From Paenibacillus silvae (GTDB lineage Bacteria; Bacillota; Bacilli; Paenibacillales; Paenibacillaceae), in NCBI RefSeq assembly GCF_014639235.1, contig NZ_BMFU01000021.1, forward strand, positions 1 through 54,292: a DNA stretch of 54,292 bases, in the 5' to 3' direction. Shown here piece by piece: positions 17,168 through 26,868 of the stretch (position 1 is the stretch's first letter; each line of letters begins with the position of its first letter). Below the pieces are notes generated by a model. The model was not told where the DNA came from and ran no database searches. It saw only the letters and a program-made list of their open reading frames with translations. The position numbers and the translations under genes are program-made.

Positions 17168-17172
17168 TAATT

Positions 17173-18333
17173 TCAATGCGTATCCTCTAGCCCACTCTCC
17201 TGCAGCTCAAGCTCCAGCAACTCCGCCTGATGCGCGGCATTCCATTCTGGAATTCCTGAACGCATGAACTCATCCGCATCCATAGCCGCCTTCGACTGGT
17301 TACACAGGTTGCAGGCACAGACACAATTAAGCGGTGTCGTATGCCCACCCTTCGCCCGCGGAAGGAGATGGTCAATGGTATCACCGTAGGAGCCGCAAAA
17401 ATAACAGGTATAGTTGTCCCGATCCAGAATAAAACGCTTGAAATCCTTGTTGCTGAACAGACGGCGAATGGTATACCGATTGACAACAACAGCGGCTTTT
17501 TCCTTCACCAGGGTGGCCGCCAGCTCCAGATCCACTTCCTGATGCCAGCGGCGGCCCTTGTCGGTTTTGCCGCGCATGCGCACCATACCCTGCCGGTTGG
17601 TCCGAAGCGAAGCTGGATCTTCCGGATCAATGGCTGCTGGCGGCGCATGATGACGTCGCGGCCTGCCATCCATCCCAGACGCATGATTTCGGCTGGAATG
17701 ATGGGTGGACTCACGGCCCGGTGCAGCTGGTGGCTGAGCCTTCGCCGCAGCTACGGGGCGCGCAGGCCCCTTGCTGGCGCCGCCACGTGCACTGCTACGC
17801 CCGCCGCGGACACGGTCCGACTCCGACGCAGGAGCATCGGCAGAAGCATGAGCATTTACAGCTTCTACAGGCTTCCGTTTCCGCCGTCTTCGTCTTTTCT
17901 TGCGCAGACTGCCTACGGAAGACATTGTCGCCGCATCCTTTAACTGCTGTGAGGTCTGCTCAGCGAGCTTGGCCTTCACCTCTGAAGCTGTCGACCTTGC
18001 TGATGGAGGGGAGTTCAACTCGCCTCCTGAACCCTCGCCCCGCTCGCTCCCTTCAGCAGTACGCAGAGTCTTAGTCGCTTCTGTCTCAGGACGCTCAAGC
18101 TTGGCAGCATCGATGGCCTGTCCCGCTTGACTATCTTCTGCATGGCGTTCCCGAACACCGTGCTGTCGACAGCGGCGGCAGGCCCCGCGTCTGGCTCCGG
18201 GACCCGCCTTTTTCCCGGTCCTGCGCCGAAAATCAGACGCAGGCCGCGACTCTCCGCAATACATACATGTCTTGGTTCGCTGCGTTCCTTGTGCTGTCGT
18301 ACCTTCGCGGGAAGGGGCTGGTCCCGTCTCCAT
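17173..18333 (-). CDS. HNH-endonuclease-like protein with N-terminal Cys4 finger and Arg-rich linker
   Basis: This 386-residue protein has three parts. Residues 23-55 form a Cys4 zinc-ribbon-like unit (C23-x2-C26 ... C52-x2-C55). A long Ala/Gly/Ser/Arg/Pro low-complexity linker (about 60-260) contains a very basic RKKRRRRRKRKP run. The C-terminal ~120 residues carry an HNH core: CYFCGSYGDTIDHLLPRAKGG, then NCVCACNLCNQSKA, with metal Cys pairs and the catalytic-type DH and N. HNH domains cleave or bind nucleic acid. No methylase or partner restriction gene is present. GAGGTG lies 5 bases before ATG. A 49-residue CxxC protein gene lies 44 bases upstream on the same strand and is probably cotranscribed. 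Confidence 0.75.
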   Translation of the reverse strand: METGPAPSREGTTAQGTQRTKTCMYCGESRPASDFRRRTGKKAGPGARRGACRRCRQHGVRERHAEDSQAGQAIDAAKLERPETEATKTLRTAEGSERGEGSGGELNSPPSARSTASEVKAKLAEQTSQQLKDAATMSSVGSLRKKRRRRRKRKPVEAVNAHASADAPASESDRVRGGRSSARGGASKGPARPVAAAKAQPPAAPGRESTHHSSRNHASGMDGRPRRHHAPPAAIDPEDPASLRTNRQGMVRMRGKTDKGRRWHQEVDLELAATLVKEKAAVVVNRYTIRRLFSNKDFKRFILDRDNYTCYFCGSYGDTIDHLLPRAKGGHTTPLNCVCACNLCNQSKAAMDADEFMRSGIPEWNAAHQAELLELELQESGLEDTH

Positions 18334-18377
18334 GTTGTCACCTCGGTTCCGAATGTATCCGGTTTCTTTCTATTGTA

Positions 18378-18527
18378 TCACATCTGCTCGCGAACACCCT
18401 CATAGCTATAAGCTTTGTATTCCTCTGAGCTGTACTCGGGAGTCTGCTCATTGCATTCGTGAAGAATGTGCTCTACATATTCCAATATATCCTGCATCGG
18501 TTTCCCGCATTGTTCACATCTAGTCAT
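18378..18527 (-). CDS. Small CxxC protein, 49 residues
   Basis: The frame starts MTRCEQCGKPMQ and ends REQM, with a CxxC pair at residues 4-7, another Cys near 25 and an acidic tyrosine-rich tail. AAGGTG lies 6 bases before the ATG at 18525-18527. Codon use looks like real coding DNA. The stop lies 44 bases before the HNH gene start, so an operon is likely. I do not recognise the family; a small zinc-binding protein is a reasonable guess. Confidence 0.6.
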   Translation of the reverse strand: MTRCEQCGKPMQDILEYVEHILHECNEQTPEYSSEEYKAYSYEGVREQM

Positions 18528-18668
18528 GTTGATCACCTTGATCCTGTCTTTTAAGTTTGCCTTATATTATGTTCCGCCTTATGATTACCCCGGTATTCAG
18601 CAGAAGAAACATTCGTTCCCATGAGAATGATATGAATATCCGGCAATCTCAGGCAGCAGCAAATAGAA

Positions 18669-18711
18669 TAAAAGCCGTCCCTGGACGCCCGCAGGCTGAC
18701 CAAAAACGGCT
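18669..18711 (-). terminator. Intrinsic terminator after the acyltransferase gene
   Basis: On the minus strand AGCCGT and ACGGCT close a stem with an inner GCCTGCGGGC segment, followed by TTTATT. It lies about 30 bases past the stop. Confidence 0.6.
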
Positions 18712-18741
18712 GATCTTCATCTTTACGCAAAATTGTAACCT

Positions 18742-19917
18742 CTAATGCATATCCACTTGTCCAGAATTCTGCTGGGGCACAAGACGTGGCTTCGGTTTGG
18801 GCAGATTGCCAAAGATAACCCAGGCATAAGGCAAAAACCTTGCGGCAAGTCCCACCACAATCCACGAAGCGATCAGGGCAATACCGAATCCGCTGGCATA
18901 CCATAGATGAATTAACCAGGAGACCCCGGTTTGTGGCGGATACTCACGATAAAATAACAGGAAAAACGGATGAATCAGATAGATGCCGAAGGACAGCGTA
19001 CCCAGCCGGTTCAACGGTTGAACAATGAATGCAGGACCATGATGATAGAGCCAGTATGCAATCTGGATAATGACCAGAGCACAGGCAAACGTATGAACAT
19101 TCCATAACAGCTCGTACCATAACGTGTTATATGTGGCAATCTTCAAACGGAGCAGATAGTAGATATAGACGTGCGCCAGCCCGGCCGTAATCCATACAGC
19201 CCATAGTAAAATCCATGAAGCAACTCGACCTTTGGTTGCATTAGCCCTGCTAATGACAAACCACTGCTTGATCTGTGGGAAATACACCCCCATAAATGCT
19301 CCTAACATAAAGTAAGAAAAATAAGAGAAGGCCCAGCTGCCCTTGTTGGGAACTTGAAACCCGTATTTATTACTTACGATGAAGGCCCATTGAATGAGCA
19401 GCCCGATCGGCAAAGACCATTTTACAACAGAAGGATATTTCTTCAGAAGCCAGAGCACAAACGGGAAAATAAGATAAAACTGCATGTTAATAAACACAAA
19501 ATACAGATGTGTGTAGGCTTTGCCTGTAAACAGCTTCTCAATAAAGCTGATCAGCGATTCATTAAAGGGTCGGCCCTGATAATACATGTTATGCAGAACG
19601 ACAAAATACATAATAGAGAATAGAAAATACGGCAGCAAAATATAAACAAAGCGCTTTTTGTAAAAATTGCTGACGAGCTTTTTGTCCAGCGGACGGGTGT
19701 AATAATTATAAAACAACACAAAGCTGCTCAGAAAAATAAAGGTCGGCGTACCATATTTCATAAAAATATTAATAAAGTTGTACAACCAATAGTAATTTGA
19801 GCTGGTCATATCGACCGTCGCATAAGATGTAGAATGCACGGACAGTACTCCGATAATGGCTATTGCCCGTACAATATTCAATTCCGGGATTCGTTCTCTT
19901 TTCAGTGTTTGATTCAT
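18742..19917 (-). CDS. Acyltransferase 3 family membrane protein
   Basis: This 391-residue protein has about ten membrane spans and the acyltransferase-3 hallmarks: an N-terminal RAIAIIGVLSVHSTSY segment with the conserved His, PTFIFLSSFVLFYNYY near residue 60, and FGIYLIHPFFLLFY near 310. Such proteins O-acetylate cell-wall or surface glycans, or move acyl groups across the membrane. The acceptor is unknown. AAGGAG lies 11 bases before the ATG, slightly far. It is flanked by terminators and appears monocistronic. Confidence 0.85.
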   Translation of the reverse strand: MNQTLKRERIPELNIVRAIAIIGVLSVHSTSYATVDMTSSNYYWLYNFINIFMKYGTPTFIFLSSFVLFYNYYTRPLDKKLVSNFYKKRFVYILLPYFLFSIMYFVVLHNMYYQGRPFNESLISFIEKLFTGKAYTHLYFVFINMQFYLIFPFVLWLLKKYPSVVKWSLPIGLLIQWAFIVSNKYGFQVPNKGSWAFSYFSYFMLGAFMGVYFPQIKQWFVISRANATKGRVASWILLWAVWITAGLAHVYIYYLLRLKIATYNTLWYELLWNVHTFACALVIIQIAYWLYHHGPAFIVQPLNRLGTLSFGIYLIHPFFLLFYREYPPQTGVSWLIHLWYASGFGIALIASWIVVGLAARFLPYAWVIFGNLPKPKPRLVPQQNSGQVDMH

Positions 19918-20082
19918 GTTAAGAGGATCTCCTTCATGTATTCGTCAATATGTTAAATATGACGTAGTCCATTTAGCTCTCTATCTATTAAAAGCCATAT
20001 TGCTTAACATGTGTAGTCCAATTTCTTAATATTTTTTTAATTTTCAAGTGAATTTCACATTATTTGCATGCTTGAGCATGCC

Positions 20083-20106
20083 AAAAAGACCGCAGTAACG
20101 CGGTCT
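20083..20106 (-). terminator. Intrinsic terminator after the GyrI-like gene
   Basis: On the minus strand AGACCGC and GCGGTCT form a 7-bp stem with a 6-base loop, followed by TTTTT. Confidence 0.85.
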
Positions 20107-20136
20107 GGGATAGATTTCGTGATCTTATGCAATCAA

Positions 20137-20625
20137 TTAATTTTTTTCGTTCACCGGCACCAAAATTAACAATTCCGGCTCGAGATCATAGGGATCCTGT
20201 TCCATCGGATAAATTTCATAATGTGTAAGCGCCCCGTTGGAAAGAGCATATCCCTGCTCTTTAATCCATGAATATATCCGGTGATAAGAAGATTCTACCG
20301 ACTGTCCTTTGAGATGGTTGTACCTCACATAAGCATGTGAAGGAACATCGATCCGAACCATTCCTTCCGGGATAGACTGCAGGGCTGCATCACTAACTTC
20401 AACAGCCACATAATGGATAAAGCCGTTCTCTGTCATATGATAAGACAACCCGAGTAATTCTTCCGAGTGAAGCACATTCTTTATTTCATGAACCCGACGT
20501 TTGAATTCAGTTTGTATTGCTCTTATGCCTCCTGCCCCGGCTTCAGCAAAGGTCCCCTCCCATTTCAAGCCAATTGCAACCCTCGCATCTTTATAGACCA
20601 GTTCCTCCTGCTGAACGTTTTCCAT
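20137..20625 (-). CDS. GyrI-like / AraC effector-binding-domain protein
   Basis: This 162-residue soluble protein fits the GyrI-like small-molecule binding fold: an early VGLKWEGTFAEAG-type strand, HYVAVEV near residue 95, HAYVRYNHLKG with a following YHRIYSWI helix near 120-140, and HYEIYP near the end. No DNA-binding domain is attached. Stand-alone members bind hydrophobic or cationic compounds, or hydrolyse some cyclopropanes. The start ATG at 20623-20625 follows GAGGTG closely; the longer frame to 20673 lacks a site. Confidence 0.7.
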   Translation of the reverse strand: MENVQQEELVYKDARVAIGLKWEGTFAEAGAGGIRAIQTEFKRRVHEIKNVLHSEELLGLSYHMTENGFIHYVAVEVSDAALQSIPEGMVRIDVPSHAYVRYNHLKGQSVESSYHRIYSWIKEQGYALSNGALTHYEIYPMEQDPYDLEPELLILVPVNEKN

Positions 20626-20799
20626 GCACCTCATCCTTCCTCTGCTCAATGATATACATAGCCAGCCTGCCATTTCATATCTATCGTCGAATCTGTCAGT
20701 TCTGTCATCTTGGATGCTGACTTTATTCTAAACCAAAATAGTTACAAAATCTGTATTAAACACACAATTTAATCAGCTGAGTTAGACTAGATTCAACGC

Positions 20800-20832
20800 A
20801 AAAAATCCCCCATTAAACACAAACAGGGGGAT
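20800..20832 (-). terminator. Intrinsic terminator after the photolyase gene
   Basis: On the minus strand ATCCCCC and GGGGGAT pair around a 14-base loop, followed by TTTTTT. It lies about 60 bases past the stop. Confidence 0.8.
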
Positions 20833-20893
20833 AAGAAATACATAATTTAGAAGCCGCCTATGTTCATTTGGAAGGAGATCTGAGTAGGATTTT

Positions 20894-22246
20894 CTACCGG
20901 CTCGCCAGAATTTGCTTATAAACATCGATAGCAGCTTGTCTGGAGGTTTTCAGGTCAACGATCGCATCTTTCCTCGGCTGATGAATATCTTTGCTGTGCT
21001 CATGCTTTAAATCAGGCAGCCACTTGCGAATGTAATCTCCTTGAGCATCATACTTCTCGGACTGTGCAACAGGGTTATTGACACGGAAATAGGGCGCAGC
21101 ATTCTCGCCCAGCGAGGCGCACCACAGCCAGTTCCCTCGATTCTGAATGTTATCATAATCCTTCAGTTTACGTCTGAAATATGCTTCACCCAGCGTGAAG
21201 GGGCACTGAAGGTTTTTGGTCAGAAACATCGCCGTTAGAATACGAAGCCGATTAGGCATATGCCCGGTTTCATTCAGTTCTGTCATAGCCGCATCAATAA
21301 TCGGGATGCCTGTCTCCGCTTTGCACCAGCGCTCAAAATGAGTATCGTGAAGAGCGGATAGGTCGTATTTTTTTTCATACGTAAAATAATGCTCCTCATA
21401 AACCGCCCTGTACAAATAAAAATCGCGGAAGCACAGCTGCCTGATCCACTCTTCGGCTTCGCCAGCACGCTGCGCGGCATCAAACATTTTGCGAATGGAT
21501 ACTGCCCCCACTGCAATATAGGAGCTGAGATGACTCGGCTCATACGCCTCGAATTCATCCCGATGCTCCCCGTAATCTGCCACTCGTTCGGACAAGAAAC
21601 GATCCAGCAGCATATGCGGGTCTTCCCCTTGATCCTCCTGCTCCCCAGAAGCTGCCTGGTGCAAAGTAGACGGTACCTTCATTCCATCCGGCCATTCCAG
21701 CGGGTAGTCACTGACGTTCACATCCTGAATGGTTACGGACGATGGCGGATTCGGATATTCATGCATAAACTCCAGCCAGCGCCTGTGAAACGCAGCAAAC
21801 ACTTTATAAGGCTCTGACTTGCCCGTAAATTCAGCAAAAGCTTTCAAATCGATTAACAGATGATCCGTCAGCTGGGTAAAAGGAATTTCACAGGATTCAC
21901 ATACTTTACGCAGCCCTCTGTCTCTATCTATCGCATACGGCGTCATGTCCCGATGAACCACGACCTCGCTGATCTTGCCTTTCATATGGCGCAGCACCCA
22001 TTCAAGCACCTCGGCTGGCTTGCCATAAGCCGTATGTAGCTGCCGCCCTGCCTCTTGATACGTTCTACCCAATGCTGCTGCATGACGCAGGAAATTCACA
22101 CCGCTGTGGTCCTTCTCCCGGCCCTGCCGCAGCAGGAATGGATCATAGATCAACATATGCAGGCTCTCTTCCTCCTGCTCTCGCAAATAATCAAATGCGC
22201 TCAGATCATCTGTACGCAGGTCTTTACGGTGTATGAATAATTTCAC
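20894..22246 (-). CDS. phrB: Deoxyribodipyrimidine photolyase (class I, CPD-type)
   Basis: This 450-residue flavoprotein uses blue light to split cyclobutane pyrimidine dimers. The N-terminal antenna domain begins LFIHRKDLRTDDLSA. The C-terminal FAD domain shows LSSYIAVGAVSIR, WIRQLCFRDFYL, GIPIIDAAMTELNETGHMPNR and NRGNWLWCASLG with the Trp-rich electron path. YFRVNNPVAQSEKYD and YIRKWLP close the protein. The start is GTG at 22244-22246 with AGGAGGGG upstream. A terminator follows it. Length and motifs are normal for the family. Confidence 0.93.
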   Translation of the reverse strand: MKLFIHRKDLRTDDLSAFDYLREQEEESLHMLIYDPFLLRQGREKDHSGVNFLRHAAALGRTYQEAGRQLHTAYGKPAEVLEWVLRHMKGKISEVVVHRDMTPYAIDRDRGLRKVCESCEIPFTQLTDHLLIDLKAFAEFTGKSEPYKVFAAFHRRWLEFMHEYPNPPSSVTIQDVNVSDYPLEWPDGMKVPSTLHQAASGEQEDQGEDPHMLLDRFLSERVADYGEHRDEFEAYEPSHLSSYIAVGAVSIRKMFDAAQRAGEAEEWIRQLCFRDFYLYRAVYEEHYFTYEKKYDLSALHDTHFERWCKAETGIPIIDAAMTELNETGHMPNRLRILTAMFLTKNLQCPFTLGEAYFRRKLKDYDNIQNRGNWLWCASLGENAAPYFRVNNPVAQSEKYDAQGDYIRKWLPDLKHEHSKDIHQPRKDAIVDLKTSRQAAIDVYKQILASR

Positions 22247-22271
22247 GCGTCACGCCCCTCCTGCCTGAACA

Positions 22272-23435
22272 TTATCGCTTCGTCAGACTTTGATATAACT
22301 TGCTTGTTTCAGGCTCTGGCTGATGACCCAGTTCTTCCTTCAGGACCAGCGTAAATGAATGATAGAGACGCAGTATACCTTGCTGGTCATCCATAGAAGC
22401 ATACACTTCCATCATCAGTCTGCAGATTTCTTCCGAATATGGCTCACGCTCCTGCAGTTCCATCAGCAGCTCAATCGCCTGCCCGCCTCGTCCCTGCATC
22501 ATATCCCATCGGGCAATATCCATGACAAGTCCCGTATATTTTCGCCGGAGCTCCCTGCTCTTGGCCCTGGACCAATCATAATCATGCTCTTCCAGATAAT
22601 CACCACGATAGAGCAAAACAATCTGTCTCAGTTCCTGCACATTGGCCGAAGTGATGGCAGCATAAGACATCGCCTGCTCAAACTGTTCAACATCGCTCAC
22701 CAGATTGCCTGTTATTAGACGATAACGGTTCATGTTGTACTCCAGCTTGCCTGTCATGCCCCATTCCTTCAATAATTTGCGAATCTGATATACAGACGTG
22801 TGCAGCAGCGTGAGCCCTTTATCCTGAGATAAATCTGCCCAGAGCTTATCAAGCAGAATCTCCTTGCTTACCCACTCCCCGCGATGATGAAACAGAAAAG
22901 CAAACAGTTCCTGTGATTTGGTTGTACGCCACTTGTGTTTCTCCGCACTCTGCTCCAGACTTCTGAAAATATCCAGATGTTTAAAGGTTAGCAGCCCCGG
23001 CGCCTTCAAATCCAGCTCCTCCTCATCAGGCTCCGATTCCTGCACTTCTGCCGTGGCGGCAGCTTGATTGTAAAAGGACATGACACCTGCCATACGGTCA
23101 ATTGTCTTGGTTATTCTGGTTGGACTGACCGGCTTTAATATATAATCCAGAGCCTGCAGCTCAAATGCCTCCACAGCATGATCTGCATAAGCGGTTACAA
23201 ATATGACCCGAATGCTCTGATCCAGCTGCTGGATGTATTCGGCTGCTTCCAGTCCATTCATCTCCGGCATGCCAATATCCAGAAACACCACATCCACACG
23301 ATGATGGGCCAGAAAATCCAAAGCCTCGCGGGCTGTTGAAAAGCATTGCACAGGATCGATCCTTCCGTCCGACTGAAGCAGACGCTGCAGGTGGAGCTGC
23401 GCCGGCTTCTCGTCATCTACAACTATGGCTCTCAC
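22272..23435 (-). CDS. Response regulator with winged-helix and BTAD output (SARP-like)
   Basis: This 387-residue regulator has a receiver domain with VVDDEK, phosphoacceptor Asp53 (VVFLDIGMPEMNG) and a KPVSP lysine. A winged-helix region (about 150-235, KSQELFAFLFHHRGEWVS and TLLHTSVYQIRKLL) and a helical bacterial-transcriptional-activator domain (about 240-387, with RELRRKYTGLVMDIA and EEICRLMMEVYASMDD) follow. The start taken is GTG at 23433-23435 with GAGG 4 bases upstream; the frame could run 28 codons further but without a site. It lies 111 bases downstream of the giant hybrid kinase gene and is its probable partner. Targets are unknown. Confidence 0.85.
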   Translation of the reverse strand: MRAIVVDDEKPAQLHLQRLLQSDGRIDPVQCFSTAREALDFLAHHRVDVVFLDIGMPEMNGLEAAEYIQQLDQSIRVIFVTAYADHAVEAFELQALDYILKPVSPTRITKTIDRMAGVMSFYNQAAATAEVQESEPDEEELDLKAPGLLTFKHLDIFRSLEQSAEKHKWRTTKSQELFAFLFHHRGEWVSKEILLDKLWADLSQDKGLTLLHTSVYQIRKLLKEWGMTGKLEYNMNRYRLITGNLVSDVEQFEQAMSYAAITSANVQELRQIVLLYRGDYLEEHDYDWSRAKSRELRRKYTGLVMDIARWDMMQGRGGQAIELLMELQEREPYSEEICRLMMEVYASMDDQQGILRLYHSFTLVLKEELGHQPEPETSKLYQSLTKR

Positions 23436-23546
23436 CGTTCCTCTAACCTCCTGCCATGAGAGATTCAATTTATATGGATACCGACTATATCGGTATCCGC
23501 TTATTCGTATGTTAACCATAATTACCCAAAATTCTAATTTGCGTTG

Positions 23547-26500
23547 TCATGTAAAATGATGAACCTGCTTCAACGGCACGCGGAACTGGATTTGTGTTCC
23601 ACTTCCGACATGGCTCTGAATCTCCAGCGCGGTTCCATAGAGCGACATGAGACGACGATTAATATTATGCAGACCAACCCCTCCCGGGCCTTCCGTTCGA
23701 CCTGACTTGACCTGAGCCATCCGCTCCGGAGGAATGCCCACACCGTCATCCTGTACCCGAATAATGACATCATCGGACTCCTGGAAAATGTGCAGCCTTA
23801 CCGTTCCTCCGGCCGTCCTTTCCATAACCCCATGGCGGATTGCGTTCTCCACAAGCGGTTGAATGGTGAGCGGGGGAAGAAACAGGCGGATGTCCGGCTG
23901 CACATCATATTTGACGACAAGCCTGTCCTCAAATCTTGCCTGCTCCAGATGTACATAAGATTGAACCAGTTCCAGCTCTTTGTATAACGGAACCAGCTGC
24001 TCCCTGTTCTGAAAGTCAAAGCTTCCCCGCAGATAATGACTCAATTCAATGAGCAGATCGGTTGCCTTGTCCGGGTTAACGGCACACGTCGCAATAATGA
24101 CATTCAGCGCATTGTAGAGAAAATGGGGTTTGATCTGCGCCTGAAGAAAAGCCATCTCCGTTCGTATGGCATCCTGCACAGAACTGCGCATAGCGATCAA
24201 TGTACGAACCCGCGCCCGCAGTTCACCCGCATCGACCGGCTTGCTCAAAAAGTCGTTGGCTCCCGCCTGAAAACCATGGCGGATATCTTCAGGCAATCCG
24301 CGAGCAGTGAGCATCAGGATCGGCAGCTCGGACAAAGACCGGTGCTCGCGCAGCTTCCGGCAGAGCTCCGGCCCAGACATTTTGGGCATCATCCAGTCCG
24401 TGATAACCAGGTCTATGGAAGGATGCTGTTCATATAGTTGCAGAGCCTTGAAGCCGCTGTCTGCTGCAAGTACCCGGTAACGTTCCGTTGACAGCAGACT
24501 TAGCAGCACATGCCGATTCACAGGATCATCATCCACAATGAGAATCGTATGTTCTCCCTCCTGTGCCTCTTCCTGAGACGAGTTTGTACCTAACATGTCT
24601 ATCACGTCCATTGAAGTCGGGCTTGCTGCATTCTTCATCTGGGCCGGCAAATAACGTGCTGGCACCGGGCTCTTCTCTTCCTGCAATAACGGCAGTTTCA
24701 CAACAGGTAAAGTAAAATGAAATGTTGACCCAACGCCTGGCTCTGAATCAACCCAGATTTCCCCTTCACTTAGCTCAACCAGCTTTTTCGTTATACTGAG
24801 ACCGAGTCCTGTTCCTTCATAGGTACGTTCCATCGTGCCATTGGTCTGCTCATACGACTGAAAGATATCCTCCAGTTTATCCGGTGCAATACCAACGCCA
24901 GTATCCGCAACAGATATTTTCACCTTGTCGCCCTCAACGGCAGCATACAGCTTGATCTCACCTTGCTCGGTAAACTTGTAGGCATTGCCAAGCAGATTAT
25001 AGAGGATCTGCCGAAGCCGATCCTCATCTGCCTCTACCAGCGGCAAAGCATCGGGCCAGTGCTGATGCAGCACAATGGGTTTGTCTCCAAACGTAAATCC
25101 GGAAACCTCAACTACCGATCGTGCAACGGATTCCAGATCGACAGGCACGCGTTTTAGTTCAATCTCACTGTTTTTCAATTTCGAAAAATCAAGAATATCG
25201 TTCACCAGCAGGGATAAGCGTTTGCCCGTTGCTGTAATCATTGACAGATTTCTGGCCTGCTTTGGCGTCACCGCTCCGGTCGAGCCTTCCAGCATAGACT
25301 CGGCAATATTAATGATGCCGTGCAGCGGTGTCCTCAGCTCATGAGACGTGTTGGCCATAAATTCATCCTTGAGGGTATCAATCATTAGCAACCGCTCTGA
25401 CAGAGCCTCCACCTCACGGAAAGACTGCGCAAATCGAATCACAGTGACAACCAGTTGAATCAATACAAATAACAAAAGCTCAAGCAATGCGAGAAAAGCG
25501 GTATCCAACGATACAAACGCTCCAATCGTATGCAGCACAACCACCATAATAATGCTCATCATGCCTATCAGCGCAAAATGGCTGTCGTTTGTCTGTTTAC
25601 GCGCCCAGAGAAGCATCGTTCGAATTGCGTAGATCATCACAGTGAAGGAGATGATCAGCATGGGCAGTTCAAATGTGGAGAAAAGTGCAGGTGGAAGTAC
25701 AATACCTACAAGGATTTGAGCTATTAGAAGAAACATACCCAGACGCACAAACCACCCATGAACAGCACCCGCCACCAAGGCAGCCAAATACCGAAGCAAA
25801 AAGTAGTACGAAAATGCCCCACTAAGAAGCTGAATTCGAAGCATCACATCATGTGTTAGCAGCGGAATAAGCATAGCCAGCAGTTTCTCTCCATGCGTGA
25901 GGGTATACACGGCTCCCGAGAGGCTGAATAGTCCCAGAAATTTCAGTTCCTGCTCATTACGCCGCAGCCTGAACAGCAATAAGAAAAACATGGCTGGCAG
26001 AATAAAGCCGAGCAGTGTCAACATATCCTTTACCCAGCCCTTCTGCTGGCTGGCAAGAATACAACGCTCATCTCCGAACAGAACGGATGCAACAATGCCT
26101 CCCGAGGCATAGCTGTAATTGGATACCTGTATGATAATGTCAGCTGTATTCCCCTGAATCGATGTAAAGCCTGTATAAGGCAAGTTCTTCTGAATATCCA
26201 CGCTTCGGGTTTCGCCGGGCGCACCAACGCCACCGATCAGATTACCATTGATATAAATGCGATGGGACATCCGTATGTTCTGTGTACGAATTCCATAGCG
26301 ATCGTTCAGCTGATGTGGAGGAAGCTGTACCTGCAGATGATACGTTGCATATCCTTGGGCTTGTCCCATTGCCGTATTCCATCTGGCAGGCACATGAACG
26401 TGCTTTGAAGCAGGCATTGGCCTGTTCCTCTGTGTACTGGCTTCAAAATCCTCCGGCCCAAGCAGCTGGTTCGGGTAGAAATCCCAGGTCCCGTTAAGCG

Positions 26501-26663
26501 AAGCAGCCCCTTGCTGGCTGAAATTCCATTGGCGCAGATCTATATGCCCATCGGTCACCTGCGGATTATTCCGCTCACTAATCCATGTCTGGGCAATCCA
26601 GGCCAGTGGAAGCAGAACGACGAATATGAAGCTTAAAGTCAGCACGATCCAGTTTTTTTTCAT
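23547..26663 (-). CDS. Giant hybrid sensor kinase: 7TMR-DISM-like sensor, HisKA-HATPase, receiver, second LytS-type kinase
   Basis: This 1038-residue membrane kinase has an N-terminal span (7-27), an outer beta-rich domain (about 35-200) and a block of about seven spans (about 212-412), matching the 7TMR-DISM layout. HisKA follows with SHELRTP, His441, then a HATPase (N box ILYNLLGNAYKF; GTGLGLS near 620). A receiver domain (705-825) has Asp756 (VITDWMMP). The C-terminus adds a second kinase core of the LytS type: QIKPHFLYN with His847, then PLVENAIRHG and DDGVGI. Two catalytic kinase modules in one chain are unusual. GGAAGG lies 7-8 bases before ATG. The downstream BTAD regulator is the likely output. 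The stimulus is unknown. Confidence 0.88.
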   Translation of the reverse strand: MKKNWIVLTLSFIFVVLLPLAWIAQTWISERNNPQVTDGHIDLRQWNFSQQGAASLNGTWDFYPNQLLGPEDFEASTQRNRPMPASKHVHVPARWNTAMGQAQGYATYHLQVQLPPHQLNDRYGIRTQNIRMSHRIYINGNLIGGVGAPGETRSVDIQKNLPYTGFTSIQGNTADIIIQVSNYSYASGGIVASVLFGDERCILASQQKGWVKDMLTLLGFILPAMFFLLLFRLRRNEQELKFLGLFSLSGAVYTLTHGEKLLAMLIPLLTHDVMLRIQLLSGAFSYYFLLRYLAALVAGAVHGWFVRLGMFLLIAQILVGIVLPPALFSTFELPMLIISFTVMIYAIRTMLLWARKQTNDSHFALIGMMSIIMVVVLHTIGAFVSLDTAFLALLELLLFVLIQLVVTVIRFAQSFREVEALSERLLMIDTLKDEFMANTSHELRTPLHGIINIAESMLEGSTGAVTPKQARNLSMITATGKRLSLLVNDILDFSKLKNSEIELKRVPVDLESVARSVVEVSGFTFGDKPIVLHQHWPDALPLVEADEDRLRQILYNLLGNAYKFTEQGEIKLYAAVEGDKVKISVADTGVGIAPDKLEDIFQSYEQTNGTMERTYEGTGLGLSITKKLVELSEGEIWVDSEPGVGSTFHFTLPVVKLPLLQEEKSPVPARYLPAQMKNAASPTSMDVIDMLGTNSSQEEAQEGEHTILIVDDDPVNRHVLLSLLSTERYRVLAADSGFKALQLYEQHPSIDLVITDWMMPKMSGPELCRKLREHRSLSELPILMLTARGLPEDIRHGFQAGANDFLSKPVDAGELRARVRTLIAMRSSVQDAIRTEMAFLQAQIKPHFLYNALNVIIATCAVNPDKATDLLIELSHYLRGSFDFQNREQLVPLYKELELVQSYVHLEQARFEDRLVVKYDVQPDIRLFLPPLTIQPLVENAIRHGVMERTAGGTVRLHIFQESDDVIIRVQDDGVGIPPERMAQVKSGRTEGPGGVGLHNINRRLMSLYGTALEIQSHVGSGTQIQFRVPLKQVHHFT

Positions 26664-26868
26664 CTATGTATTCCTTCCATACTTATCCTGAGAAAGAGAA
26701 AAGGACTGACTTCAAATAAAGAGTCATTTTTTGTCGATTTATTCCTATAATCCATGTTACACGTTTCTGGTGTCCACGCAAATAGTTCATCCAATCATTT
26801 CAGCCCATTTTTAGCAAAATAAAGCGAATATCTGCACGCTGCACTACATGCTATTAGCCAATACAACC

